From positions 1-45,515 of the forward strand of contig NCHM01000007.1 in NCBI GenBank assembly GCA_002257205.1: a DNA stretch of 45,515 bases, written 5' to 3'. The notes under the pieces were generated by a model. The model had not been told where the DNA came from, ran no database searches, and saw nothing but the letters and a program-made list of their open reading frames with translations. This document shows, piece after piece, positions 21,800-29,681 of the stretch (positions are counted from its first letter, which is position 1; every line of letters begins with the position of its first letter). Source of the stretch: Rhizobiales bacterium 24-66-13 (lineage in GTDB: Bacteria; Pseudomonadota; Alphaproteobacteria; Rhizobiales; Xanthobacteraceae). A program made the position numbers and the translations under genes.

Positions 21800-22915
21800 A
21801 TGAGCCTCTGGCCGCTCCAGAAGACCTGCACCGATTTCTACGGCGACCCTCGTGACGAGGAGTGGGAGGGGCGCAACCTGGTGGTCGTGAAGTGCCCCTG
21901 GGTGCTGCGCTACGAGGGAAAGCCCGTGGCCGGCATCCGCATCCACCGCAAATGCGCCGCGAGCCTGGAACAGGTGCTCGCCGACATCTGGGCGCGTGTC
22001 GGCAAATCCCAGGCCGAGATCGACCGCATCGGCATGTCGGTGTACGGCGGGAGCTTCAACTTCCGCCCGATGCGCGGCGTCAAGTCCCTGTCGATGCACG
22101 CGTATGGCTGCGCGATCGACTTCGATCCCGGCCGCAACGGCCTCGGCGACAAGACGCCGGCCATGGACGAACGGGTGATCCGCGCATTCGAAGCCGCCGG
22201 CTGGGAATGGGGCGGCCATTGGTCCCGGCCGGACGGCATGCATTTCCAGGCGGCGCGGACGCGGGAACAGCCGGAACGCCTGCCCGCCACACGCAGCGCG
22301 CCCATGGTCGCCTCCCGGATCATCGGGCCTGACGCGCTCGATGCGCCCGCAAAGCCGGCGCGTCCCGCGCCGCAGACCATTCCGGAGTTCGAGCTGCGGG
22401 GCATCCAGCAGCGATTGCGCGACCTTGGATATACCGAGGTCGGCATGGTGGACGGCGATTGGGGCACGCGCACCACCGGCGCCATCTCGGCTTTTCAGAG
22501 CTTCCAGGGGTTGCCGGTGACCGGCACGTACGACGCGGCGACGCGCGCGGCCCTCGCCACCGCGCAGCCTCGTCCGGTTTCGCCCGAGCGGGCCGCCACT
22601 ACAGTGAGCGACCTGCGCGAGCGCGGATCCTCCACCATCAAGGCGGCCGACCAGGGCCGCGTGCTCGGCTGGCTGCTCGGCGCCTTCGGGATCGGGGGAG
22701 GCGCCAAGCAGGTCGGCCTGCTGGATGGCGCGCAACAGACCGTCGATCAGGTGACCGCCCTGCGGCCCGTCATAGACGGTGCCGCCGACCTCCTGAAGTG
22801 GGTGACGTCCGCATGGTGGATCGCCGCCCTGGCGGCCGGCTTCGTGATCTGGCGCCTGTTCGGGTCCGTCATCAAGCGCCGCCTGGATGACCAGATTTCC
22901 GGACGGCACATGTAA
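21800..22915 (+). CDS. Endolysin: M15 peptidase + peptidoglycan-binding domain + membrane tail
   Basis: A 371-residue protein. Residues about 40-150 form an M15/VanY-like peptidase with zinc ligands H100 and D107 (SMHAYGCAIDFD) and H148 (PDGMHF); it should cut peptide cross-links of the cell wall. A PG_binding_1 domain follows at about residues 193-250 (LRGIQQRLRDLGY...VDGDWGTRTTGAISAFQSFQGL). A linker and a C-terminal transmembrane segment (about 335-360, WWIAALAAGFVIWRLF) with basic flank come next. The C-terminal anchor is unusual for an endolysin, and no separate holin is obvious. GAGGG precedes the ATG. It is the first gene after the mor-proximal palindrome and heads the lysis block. Confidence 0.88.
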   Translation: MSLWPLQKTCTDFYGDPRDEEWEGRNLVVVKCPWVLRYEGKPVAGIRIHRKCAASLEQVLADIWARVGKSQAEIDRIGMSVYGGSFNFRPMRGVKSLSMHAYGCAIDFDPGRNGLGDKTPAMDERVIRAFEAAGWEWGGHWSRPDGMHFQAARTREQPERLPATRSAPMVASRIIGPDALDAPAKPARPAPQTIPEFELRGIQQRLRDLGYTEVGMVDGDWGTRTTGAISAFQSFQGLPVTGTYDAATRAALATAQPRPVSPERAATTVSDLRERGSSTIKAADQGRVLGWLLGAFGIGGGAKQVGLLDGAQQTVDQVTALRPVIDGAADLLKWVTSAWWIAALAAGFVIWRLFGSVIKRRLDDQISGRHM

Positions 22916-22920
22916 CGCCT

Positions 22921-23247
22921 ATGGCCAGCCTGCTCGGTCTCATCGCCTCGCCGCTCGCCCGTTGGGCGGCCATCGGCCTCGCCGCCGTCGCCTTGTACGG
23001 CACGATCTATGCGCGGGGTTATTCGGCGCGGGACGCGACCTGCAGGACGGCGGCGCTACAGGCCGAGAATTCACAGCTCAAGGCGCGCATCCAAGCCTAC
23101 CAGGATCTCGCCGACGCCGACGCGAAGCGCGCCGAAACCGACAGCAAAGCCGACCAGGCCAACCGGAAGAAGGTCGATGAAACGCCTGCGAATCCCGCTG
23201 CTTGCCTGGATCGTGCTGCCGCTGGCCGCGTGCGATCCGTCCGGTGA
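22921..23247 (+). CDS. Rz-like inner-membrane spanin subunit
   Basis: A 108-residue protein with an N-terminal membrane segment (RWAAIGLAAVALYGTIYARGYSA). A periplasmic coiled-coil part (CRTAALQAENSQLKARIQAYQDLADADAKRAETDSKADQANRKK) follows, the layout of Rz-type i-spanins, which fuse inner and outer membranes at lysis. It starts 6 bases after the endolysin stop. Its 3' third overlaps the lipoprotein partner in another frame, as in classical Rz/Rz1 pairs. Confidence 0.8.
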   Translation: MASLLGLIASPLARWAAIGLAAVALYGTIYARGYSARDATCRTAALQAENSQLKARIQAYQDLADADAKRAETDSKADQANRKKVDETPANPAACLDRAAAGRVRSVR

Positions 23248-23437
23248 TCTGCCGCCAATGCCCTCGGACCTGCGGGCATGCCTTAGCCAGGAGGGTGTCG
23301 CGGTGCCCGATCGCGCCCTGAAAGCCGGCGAGGTTGAGCGTAGCTGGAAGGAGGATCGCCGCGTGCAGGCGGCGGTCCGCAGGTGCGGGCTGCGCGCCCT
23401 GGCTTGGTACGACAATCTGCGGAAGGCGTGGCGGTGA
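23177..23437 (+). CDS. Rz1-like outer-membrane lipoprotein spanin
   Basis: An 86-residue protein starting inside the i-spanin gene in a different frame. The signal sequence MKRLRIPLLAWIVLPLAAC ends in a lipobox (LAAC, cysteine at residue 19-20), so the mature part would be anchored in the outer membrane. The mature region begins with DPSGDLPPMPSDLRACL and continues with a charged helix. It is longer than lambda Rz1 but similar to o-spanins of other alphaproteobacterial phages. GAAGAAGG precedes the ATG. Confidence 0.8.
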   Translation: MKRLRIPLLAWIVLPLAACDPSGDLPPMPSDLRACLSQEGVAVPDRALKAGEVERSWKEDRRVQAAVRRCGLRALAWYDNLRKAWR

Positions 23438-23826
23438 CGATGGAATATGGAAACATCGCCCAATGGGTCGGCCTGCTCATCTCCACCCTCACGCTCATCT
23501 GGGCGGTCGCGAGCTTCCGCGGAAAGGCGGCCGAGGGGCGGGTCGCCTCGCTGGAAAAGGCCATTGCCGACAAGGCTTCGGTCGGCCGCATGGGCGCCCT
23601 GGAAGATCGCGTCGACAAGGTCGAGGACCGCACGACGCAGATGGAAGGCGAACTACGCCACCTGCCTTCGCGCGAGCAGACGCACGGCATGGAGCTGGCC
23701 ATGCGTGACATGGCGAAGGAGATCGGCGTCCTCACCGAGCGCTTGAAGCCGATCCAGCACACGACCGAACGCCTGCAGGAATGGATGCGGGAAGACGCAA
23801 AGGAAAAGCGGCAGGGGGCCTCATGA
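23434..23826 (+). CDS. DUF2730 family protein, membrane-anchored coiled coil
   Basis: A 130-residue protein. One N-terminal membrane segment (AQWVGLLISTLTLIWAVASF) is followed by a long coiled coil (LEKAIADKASVGRMGALEDRVDKVEDRTTQMEGELRHL...MAKEIGVLTERLKPIQHTTERLQEWM). This matches DUF2730 proteins that sit between lysis and packaging genes in Mu-like phages; the role is unknown and participation in lysis is possible. GTG 23434 overlaps the o-spanin stop and has GGAAGG 7 bases upstream; ATG 23440 is an alternative. Confidence 0.78.
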   Translation: MTMEYGNIAQWVGLLISTLTLIWAVASFRGKAAEGRVASLEKAIADKASVGRMGALEDRVDKVEDRTTQMEGELRHLPSREQTHGMELAMRDMAKEIGVLTERLKPIQHTTERLQEWMREDAKEKRQGAS

Positions 23827-24125
23827 GCACCGATCAGCGTATCCGCGAAGAAGCGCGGCTTATCATTCTCCGCCTGCTGTCCGAGCGCCGTGACGAGACG
23901 CTGAACAGCAACATCATCGTGCGCGAGCTGGCCGAGGTCTATGGCATCGACGAAGAGCGGGCCTGGGTGCATGGCGAGATGGAATATCTGCGCCGCATGG
24001 GCGCCGTGACCATGATGGAGGCCGCCACGGTCAAGGTCGCAACGTTGACCGAGCTTGGGCGGCGTCACATCGACCGGAAGGTTGCGATTGAAGGCGTGAA
24101 GCGTCCGTCCCGAGCGGAGGATTGA
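23823..24125 (+). CDS. VpaChn25_0724-like phage protein, winged-helix-like
   Basis: A 100-residue protein reading as a winged helix: REEARLIILRLLSERRDETLNSNIIVRELAEVYGIDEERAWVHGEMEYLRRMGAVTMMEAATVKVATLTELGRRHIDRKVAIEGVKRP. The ending VATLTxxGxxxA/I...GVKRP is characteristic of a family found just before the small terminase gene in transposable phages. Its role is unknown; a packaging or late-control DNA-binding function is likely. ATGA overlap upstream and TTGA downstream. Confidence 0.8.
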   Translation: MSTDQRIREEARLIILRLLSERRDETLNSNIIVRELAEVYGIDEERAWVHGEMEYLRRMGAVTMMEAATVKVATLTELGRRHIDRKVAIEGVKRPSRAED

Positions 24126-24127
24126 GC

Positions 24128-24715
24128 ATGGCCAGCGGGCGCGGCCGGCTTGGTTTTTGGGACACCCTGCCGGAATGGGCCGATGAGGCTCGCATTTGGG
24201 CCTATGGCGAGCTTGCCGCACGCACGCTGCTGCAGACGGAAATCCTGGACGGCGTGAACGAGCGCCTGCGGGCGGCGGCCGCCGCAGAGGGCATCACGGA
24301 AGACATCCCCGTCGCGTCGAAATCGTCGCTCAACCGCCTGTCCATGCGCCGCGCGGCCGCCATCCGCAAGATGGCCGAGGCCCGCTCCATGTACGAAGGA
24401 CTCGCCTCGCAGTTCGACCATGAGAACACCGACGAGAGCGCGGTGGTGCTCGGCGAGTTCTTGAAGACGTTGGTCTTGGACCTGACCGAGAGCGGGACGG
24501 TGACCGACACCAAGGGCGCCATGGAGCTGGCGCGGGCCTATCAGTCGATCATCTCGGGAATGAAGATCTCGGCCGACCGGCGCCGCCAGTTGGAAGCGGA
24601 CTTCAAGGCGCGCGCTGAGGCGGCGGTCGAGAAGGTGGCCAAGATCCAGGGCGGGACACCCGAGAGCATCGCGGCGCTCAAGGCCGCGATCAGCTCCAAG
24701 ATCCAGAGCCGGTGA
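24128..24715 (+). CDS. DUF3486 family protein, probable small terminase subunit
   Basis: A 195-residue protein of the Mu gp27 type. The N-terminal helix-turn-helix region (RGRLGFWDTLPEWADEARIWAYGELAARTLLQTEILDGVNERLRAAAAAEGITEDIPVASKSSLNRLSMRRAAAIRKMAE) recognises DNA in the family's proposed small-terminase role. The remainder is long helices. GGAGG lies 7 bases before ATG 24128; a TTG at 24122 overlapping the prior stop is less likely. It directly precedes and overlaps the large terminase gene. Confidence 0.88.
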   Translation: MASGRGRLGFWDTLPEWADEARIWAYGELAARTLLQTEILDGVNERLRAAAAAEGITEDIPVASKSSLNRLSMRRAAAIRKMAEARSMYEGLASQFDHENTDESAVVLGEFLKTLVLDLTESGTVTDTKGAMELARAYQSIISGMKISADRRRQLEADFKARAEAAVEKVAKIQGGTPESIAALKAAISSKIQSR

Positions 24716-26337
24716 TGGAGCACCTGGAGCTTTCTGGCGAACTCTCCGGCCGAGCGATCAGCGAAGAGGATTGGGCGCGGCTGCGGGCCGACGCCGACCC
24801 CAACGAGGCGTCGGGCGTCCTGCTGGCCTACCAGGACAAGCTGCTCGCCACCACGGCGCTGCATCAGGTCACGCTGTGCGAGAAGTCCCGCCGCACCGGC
24901 ATGACCTGGGCGGCGGCCGCCGACGCGGTGCTGACGGCCTCCGCGACGCGGCCGGCCGGCGGCATGGACGTGCTCTATATGGGCTACAACCTCGACATGG
25001 CGCGCGAGTTCATCGACACCGCCGCCATGTGGGCCGAGACGTTCGGCGAAGCGCTTGACGAAATCGGGGCCCAGCCTTTCCTGTTCGATGACGACGGCCA
25101 GCCCATTCAGGCGTTCCGCATCGTCTTCGCCTCCGGCTTCGAGATCGTCGCGCTCAGCTCCAAGCCCCGCTCGCTGCGCGGACGGCAGGGCTATCTGATT
25201 CTCGACGAGGCGGCATTCCACGACAGCCTGCAGCAGGTTGTTGATGCCGCCGTGCCGTTCCTGATGTGGGGCGGCAAGATCCTGATCATCTCCACGCACT
25301 TCGGCGAGGGGAATGCCTTCAACAAGATGATCGAGGACGCGCGCGCCAAGCGCAAGCCGTATGCCGTGCTGCGGGTGACCTTGGACGATGCGCTGCGCGA
25401 TGGCCTTTACAGGCGGATCTGCGCGAAGCAGAACCTCATCTGGACCGCCGAGGGCGAGGCCAAGTGGCGCGCCAATCTGATCGCCGCCGCCGGCGACGCC
25501 GCCGACGAAGAATTCTTCTGCATTCCCTCGCAGGGCGGCGGTTCGGTCTTGAATGGGGCGCTGATCGAAGCGCGCATGGCGCCCGGCATTCCCGTGCTGC
25601 GCCTTGAGAAGCCCGCGCATTTCGGTCTGCAGCCGGAGGCGGTGCGGCGCGCCGAGGTCGCCCATTGGTGCGAGACGCACCTGCGGCCATTGCTCGATGC
25701 CATGGATCCGCATTTGGCGACGGCTCTTGGCGGCGACTTCGGGCGCATCTCCGACCTGACCGTCTATTGGCCGCTGGTCATCACGCGGAATCTGAAGCGC
25801 GTGACCCCGTTCGTCGTCGAGCTGCGAAACATCCCTTTCGAGCAGCAGTGGCAGATCGGCAGCTACATCGCCGACCGCCTCCCGCGCCTGACCTCGGCGA
25901 AGTTCGACGCCATCGGCATCGGCATGCAGCTCTCGGAAAGCTTCGCCCAGCGCTACGGCGTGCAGCGTGTCGAGCAGGTCAAGCTCTCCTCCACCTGGTA
26001 CATCGAAAACGTGCCGGTCCTGCGCGCCGGGTTCGAGGATGACGCCATCGTTATCCCGCAGGATCTCGACATCAAAAAGGATCTGCAACTGCCCGTGATG
26101 CGCGGCGGCGTGCCCACCATCCCGCCGATCCGCACCACCGGCATGGACGGCAAAAAGCGCCACGGCGACAGCTTCGTCGCCCTCGTTCTCGCCTATGCCG
26201 CCAGCCGTGCGCAGACGATGGCATACGGCTACGAGCCGGCGCCGATGACCCGCAATCACACCTTCGAAACCCGTTCCGACGACGACGACACGTCGTTTCG
26301 CATGGGCTCGCTGCGCAACCGTAGGGGCATCCTCTGA
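24712..26337 (+). CDS. Terminase large subunit (Mu gp28-like)
   Basis: A 541-residue packaging motor and headful nuclease. The ATPase part has a divergent Walker A (EKSRRTGMTW, about residues 57-66) and Walker B YLILDEAAF (161-169), with the coupling motif at LIISTHFGEGN. The nuclease part begins with GGDFGRISDLT, the first metal-binding aspartate at residue 342, and continues with DAIGIGMQLSE and the late DGKKRHGDSFVALVLAY. The Walker A variant is usual in this terminase family. GTG 24712 overlaps the previous stop and is followed directly by ATG 24715, either of which may be the start. Confidence 0.95.
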   Translation: MMEHLELSGELSGRAISEEDWARLRADADPNEASGVLLAYQDKLLATTALHQVTLCEKSRRTGMTWAAAADAVLTASATRPAGGMDVLYMGYNLDMAREFIDTAAMWAETFGEALDEIGAQPFLFDDDGQPIQAFRIVFASGFEIVALSSKPRSLRGRQGYLILDEAAFHDSLQQVVDAAVPFLMWGGKILIISTHFGEGNAFNKMIEDARAKRKPYAVLRVTLDDALRDGLYRRICAKQNLIWTAEGEAKWRANLIAAAGDAADEEFFCIPSQGGGSVLNGALIEARMAPGIPVLRLEKPAHFGLQPEAVRRAEVAHWCETHLRPLLDAMDPHLATALGGDFGRISDLTVYWPLVITRNLKRVTPFVVELRNIPFEQQWQIGSYIADRLPRLTSAKFDAIGIGMQLSESFAQRYGVQRVEQVKLSSTWYIENVPVLRAGFEDDAIVIPQDLDIKKDLQLPVMRGGVPTIPPIRTTGMDGKKRHGDSFVALVLAYAASRAQTMAYGYEPAPMTRNHTFETRSDDDDTSFRMGSLRNRRGIL

Positions 26338-27941
26338 TGGCCGTCTCCCCGATCCTCGACGCCTACGGGCGGCCGATCCAGCGCGCCGAGCTGAAGCGCG
26401 AGAAGTCCGGGCCCACCGTCACCGGTGTGCGCGCGCCCTATAGCGGGTCGCACCCGGCCGCCGGCCTCACGCCACAGCGCCTCGCCCATGTGCTGCGTGA
26501 ATCCATCGACGGCGACCCGCTGCGCTACCTGGAGCTGGCGGAAGACATGGAGGAGCGCGACCTCCATTACCTCGGCGTGCTCGGCATCCGAAAGCGCCAG
26601 GTGGCCGGCCTGGAAGTGACGGTGGAGGCGGCGAGCGATGACGCGCGCGACGTGGCCGCCGCCGACCTGGTGCGCGAGGTCATCGAGCGCGACAGCTTCG
26701 TCGATGAGGTGATCGACGTGCTCGATGCCATCGGCAAAGGTTTCAGCGTGACCGAGATCATATGGGACACGTCGGAGGGACAGTGGCGCCCGCGCGCCCT
26801 GAAGTTTCGCGATCCGCGCTTTTTCACCTTCGATCCTGTCGACCGGGAAACCCCGCTGTTGCGCGAGGCGGGGACCGACGTCCCGCTGGCGCCCGGCGCG
26901 TACATCACCCATTTCGCCAAAGTCAAATCCGGCCTGCCGATCCGCGGCGGACTTGCCCGCGCGGCGGCGTGGTCGTTCCTGTTTAAATCCTTCGTGGCCA
27001 AGGATTGGGCGATCTTCTGCGAAGCCTACGGCCAACCGCTCCGCCTCGGCAAATTCGGCACCGGCGCCAGCCAGGAAGACAAGGACACCCTGCTGCGCGC
27101 CGTCTCCTCGATCGGGGCGGACTATGCGGCGATCATCCCGGAATCCATGGCCGTGGAGTTCGTGAAGGCGGATCTGTCTGGCTCTCACGACCTCTATGAA
27201 AAGCGCGCAAACTGGCTCGACCAGCAGGTCAGCAAGGCGGTGCTCGGCCAGACCGGGACCACCGATTCCATCGCGGGCGGCTATGCGGTCGGCAAGGTGC
27301 ACGACGGCGTGCGCGGCGATATCGAGGACGCCGACGCACGTCAGCTCGCCGCAACCCTCAACCGCGACCTGACCCTGCCGCTGTGCCGCTTGAACTTCGG
27401 GCCGCTGCGGACCTATCCGCGCATCCGCATCGGCCGGCCCGACGAAGTGGACGTTGAGAAGCTGGTGAAGAACGTCGCCGCCCTGGTGCCGCTCGGCCTC
27501 AAGGTCGGCATGTCCACCATGCGCGACAAGATCGGCCTGCCGGATCCCGCCGACGACGAGGAGTTGCTCGGCGCTCCGGCACCAGCACCGGCTCCCGAGC
27601 CCGATCCCCGGAAGTCCCAGCAGGATCCGGTGCCGCCTTTGCGCAGTGCCGTCCATCGCGCCGCCCTGTCGTCGAGGCCCGTGCCGCCGCGGACCGATGC
27701 CATAGACGACGCGGTCGGCCGGATCCTTGACGACGGCGGGTGGGAGCCCTTGCTGGAGCCGCTGCTTAGCGGCCTGGAAGCACGTCTTGCCGAGGTCACG
27801 ACCTTGGCTGAAGCCGAGGCGCTTCTTGCCGACCACTTGGCGTGGATGGGCACCGACGTGCTTGCCACGAAGCTCGCTCAAGCCACATTCGCAGCCCGGC
27901 TCGCGGGCGAGGTCGACGATCCGCTGTCGGACGAGACCTAG
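26337..27941 (+). CDS. Portal protein (DUF935, Mu gp29-like)
   Basis: A 534-residue portal protein that forms the dodecameric DNA gate in one vertex of the head. DUF935 features are DGDPLRYLELAEDMEERDLHYLGVLGIRKRQVAGLEVTV, the central FVDEVIDVLDAIGKGFSVTEIIWDTS, RGGLARAAAWSFLFKSFVAKDWAIFCEAYGQPLRLGKFG and NLVKNVAAL-type later helices. The C-terminal 80 residues after a Pro-rich linker are helical and variable, as usual. It overlaps the terminase stop by one base (TGATG) and is followed by gpF three bases later. Confidence 0.95.
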   Translation: MAVSPILDAYGRPIQRAELKREKSGPTVTGVRAPYSGSHPAAGLTPQRLAHVLRESIDGDPLRYLELAEDMEERDLHYLGVLGIRKRQVAGLEVTVEAASDDARDVAAADLVREVIERDSFVDEVIDVLDAIGKGFSVTEIIWDTSEGQWRPRALKFRDPRFFTFDPVDRETPLLREAGTDVPLAPGAYITHFAKVKSGLPIRGGLARAAAWSFLFKSFVAKDWAIFCEAYGQPLRLGKFGTGASQEDKDTLLRAVSSIGADYAAIIPESMAVEFVKADLSGSHDLYEKRANWLDQQVSKAVLGQTGTTDSIAGGYAVGKVHDGVRGDIEDADARQLAATLNRDLTLPLCRLNFGPLRTYPRIRIGRPDEVDVEKLVKNVAALVPLGLKVGMSTMRDKIGLPDPADDEELLGAPAPAPAPEPDPRKSQQDPVPPLRSAVHRAALSSRPVPPRTDAIDDAVGRILDDGGWEPLLEPLLSGLEARLAEVTTLAEAEALLADHLAWMGTDVLATKLAQATFAARLAGEVDDPLSDET

Positions 27942-27944
27942 CCG

Positions 27945-29243
27945 ATGGCCATCCGCCTCGACGCACGCCCGCCGGCCGACGCCATCGCGGCCCTGGAGGC
28001 GCGGGGCAAGAAGCTCGCCCCATCGTTCTCCTACCTCGACGTGTGGCAACAGGAGCATGCGGACCAGTTCACGGTCGCGAAATCCGCCGGCTTCGACATC
28101 CTCACGGATATTTACGGCGGGCTTCAAGACGCCTTGAAGGAGGGCAAGACTGGCCGCCAGTTCGCCGCCGACCTGAAACCTTTCCTCGAAAAGAAAGGCT
28201 GGTGGGGACGCAAGGACGTGGTCGACCCGCTGACCGGTGAGACCGTCTCGGCGCAGCTCGGATCCTCGCGGCGGCTCCAGACCATCTTCGACGCCAACAT
28301 GCGTGTGTCCTATGCCGTGGGACATTGGACGCAGTTCGAGCGCACCAAGGCGACGCGGCCCTATCTGCGCTATGTCGCAGTCATGGACGGCCGGACCCGG
28401 CCGGAGCATGCCAAGCGGCACAATCTGTGCCTGCCGGTGGACCACCCCTATTGGAACACATGGGCGCCGCCCTGCGGATGGTCGTGCCGGTGCACGCTGC
28501 AGAGCCTGTCGCAGCGCGACGTGGACCGGATGCGCGGCCAGCTCAAGTTCGAGCCGCCGGTGGACGATTATCGCCCCTGGACCAACAAGCGCACCGGCGA
28601 AGTCCTGTGGGTGCCTCAGGGCATCGATCCCGGATGGGCGCACAATCCCGGCAAGGCCGGACACCAGGCGGTCATCGCGGCCGAGAAGCTGGCGGCCGCC
28701 CCGCCCCGCCTCGCGGCCGCCGAGGTGTCCGATCCGGCCTGGCCGGCCGAGAAACTGGCGGACGAATTCGCGACCTGGTTCGACGCGGCGGCAGCCAACA
28801 AGCGGGTGGAGCGAACGGTGTTTCCGGCCGGGGCCATGGATGCTCCGACGCTCGATTTTCTCGCCGCGCGGGGTACCGTGCCGCAAACGGGCGCGGTGAC
28901 CGTATCGGCGCCCACGGTGCTGCACATGATCCGGGACGCCAAGCAGCTGCGCGGCACCAGCGTTCCGGCTCGGATCCTGCGACGCCTGCCGGAGCTGATC
29001 CGCAGACCAAAGGCGATCCTCTACGACCGGCGCAATCCGGCGCTGCTGTATGTCTTCGACGTCGAGGGCGAGGCGCGGCTCGGCAAGCTGGTGGTGCGGG
29101 TGGATTTCAGGGACAAGACACGCGTGCCGGAGGGCGGCACGGTCAAGGTGACGACCAATTCGGTGCGCACCGCCGGCCTGGTGAAGGCAACGATCTTGCA
29201 GGATTCCAACGCATACGAACTGATATCGGGCAGTTTGGAATGA
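27945..29243 (+). CDS. gpF-like head morphogenesis protein with PBECR2-type nuclease domain
   Basis: A 432-residue fusion. The N-terminal 230 residues match the Mu gpF minor head protein, with RVSYAVGHWTQFERTKATRPYLRYVAVMDGRTRPEHAKRH and the CGWSCRC motif (residues 177-183) that defines the family. The C-terminal part from about residue 305 (SAPTVLHMIRDAKQ...LPELIRRPKAILYDRRNPALLYVFD...GKLVVRVDFRD...NSVRTAGLV) follows the phage Barnase-EndoU-ColicinE5/D-RelE (PBECR2) nuclease-like fold pattern. The fused domain may be injected with the DNA and act on host RNA, as has been proposed for this group; no catalytic residue can be assigned with certainty. Confidence 0.88.
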   Translation: MAIRLDARPPADAIAALEARGKKLAPSFSYLDVWQQEHADQFTVAKSAGFDILTDIYGGLQDALKEGKTGRQFAADLKPFLEKKGWWGRKDVVDPLTGETVSAQLGSSRRLQTIFDANMRVSYAVGHWTQFERTKATRPYLRYVAVMDGRTRPEHAKRHNLCLPVDHPYWNTWAPPCGWSCRCTLQSLSQRDVDRMRGQLKFEPPVDDYRPWTNKRTGEVLWVPQGIDPGWAHNPGKAGHQAVIAAEKLAAAPPRLAAAEVSDPAWPAEKLADEFATWFDAAAANKRVERTVFPAGAMDAPTLDFLAARGTVPQTGAVTVSAPTVLHMIRDAKQLRGTSVPARILRRLPELIRRPKAILYDRRNPALLYVFDVEGEARLGKLVVRVDFRDKTRVPEGGTVKVTTNSVRTAGLVKATILQDSNAYELISGSLE

Positions 29244-29681
29244 GAGAGCGGTCGCCGAGGGGGCACGCCACCATCCCCGTGCGAGCAACCGGCCGAAGCC
29301 GGGCGCCCAACCGGACCGGCGATTTCCCGGTTGTCACGGCGACCTGTTTCAATATGCGCTCTACCGGTCCCGATCGCAATGCGCCGGCACCGACCGGGAA
29401 AACCGCCAGCGGCGCCCTCTGGCGGCGTCGGCGTCCCACGTCGCTCCCTTCAGACACGCGCGCGCCAAATCGCCGCCCACAGCTTTCAATGGTGCTTTAA
29501 AAAACGCGTGGGCATGTATCGTGTGCGGCGCGAGGCCGACGGACGCGAAAATCAGCTTGCCGAGGTTCGGCGGCCCGGCGCACAAAGGTCAAGGCTCGCG
29601 CTCCCCTGAATCGCACAATCCCGGCTCTGGCGGCAAGCGCTTGCCAGTGGGAACGCCCTGGCGATGGCGCGAATGTGCGGC
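29244..29681. other. Long intergenic region before the protease/capsid block
   Basis: Over 400 bases without a supported gene in an otherwise gapless late region. It holds a hairpin-capable GCCAGCGGCGCCCTCTGGC around 29405, an AT-rich patch TTTAAAAAA near 29497-29505, and the second copy of the mor-proximal palindrome at 29630-29646. Short frames on both strands (for example 29515-29610) lack ribosome sites. It is best read as a transcription start or control region, or as the scar of a lost gene. Confidence 0.5.
29630..29653 (+). promoter_or_regulatory. Palindromic activator-site candidate, copy 2
   Basis: GCGGCAAGCGCTTGCCA at 29630-29646 is identical over 17 bases to the copy after mor and again is followed by TGGGAA (29648-29653). 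It lies 18 bases before the first possible protease start. A shared perfect palindrome before two late blocks suggests one activator controls both. If it sits as Mor sites do, about 44 bases upstream of transcription start, the mRNA leader would be very short. Confidence 0.55.

Noticed and set aside
24541..26259. Long minus-strand frame opposite the large terminase (572 codons)
   Set aside because: Antisense shadow of the terminase gene, with no ribosome site and no recognisable motif.
24712..26337. Degenerate Walker A of the terminase as a sign of inactivation
   Set aside because: The SRRTGMTW-type variant is usual in Mu gp28-like terminases; Walker B and nuclease motifs are intact.
26256..29288. 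Very long open frame on the minus strand (about 1010 codons)
   Set aside because: It lies antisense to the portal and gpF genes, which have clear family signatures; the frame has His/Arg/Gly-rich shadow composition typical of GC-rich DNA.
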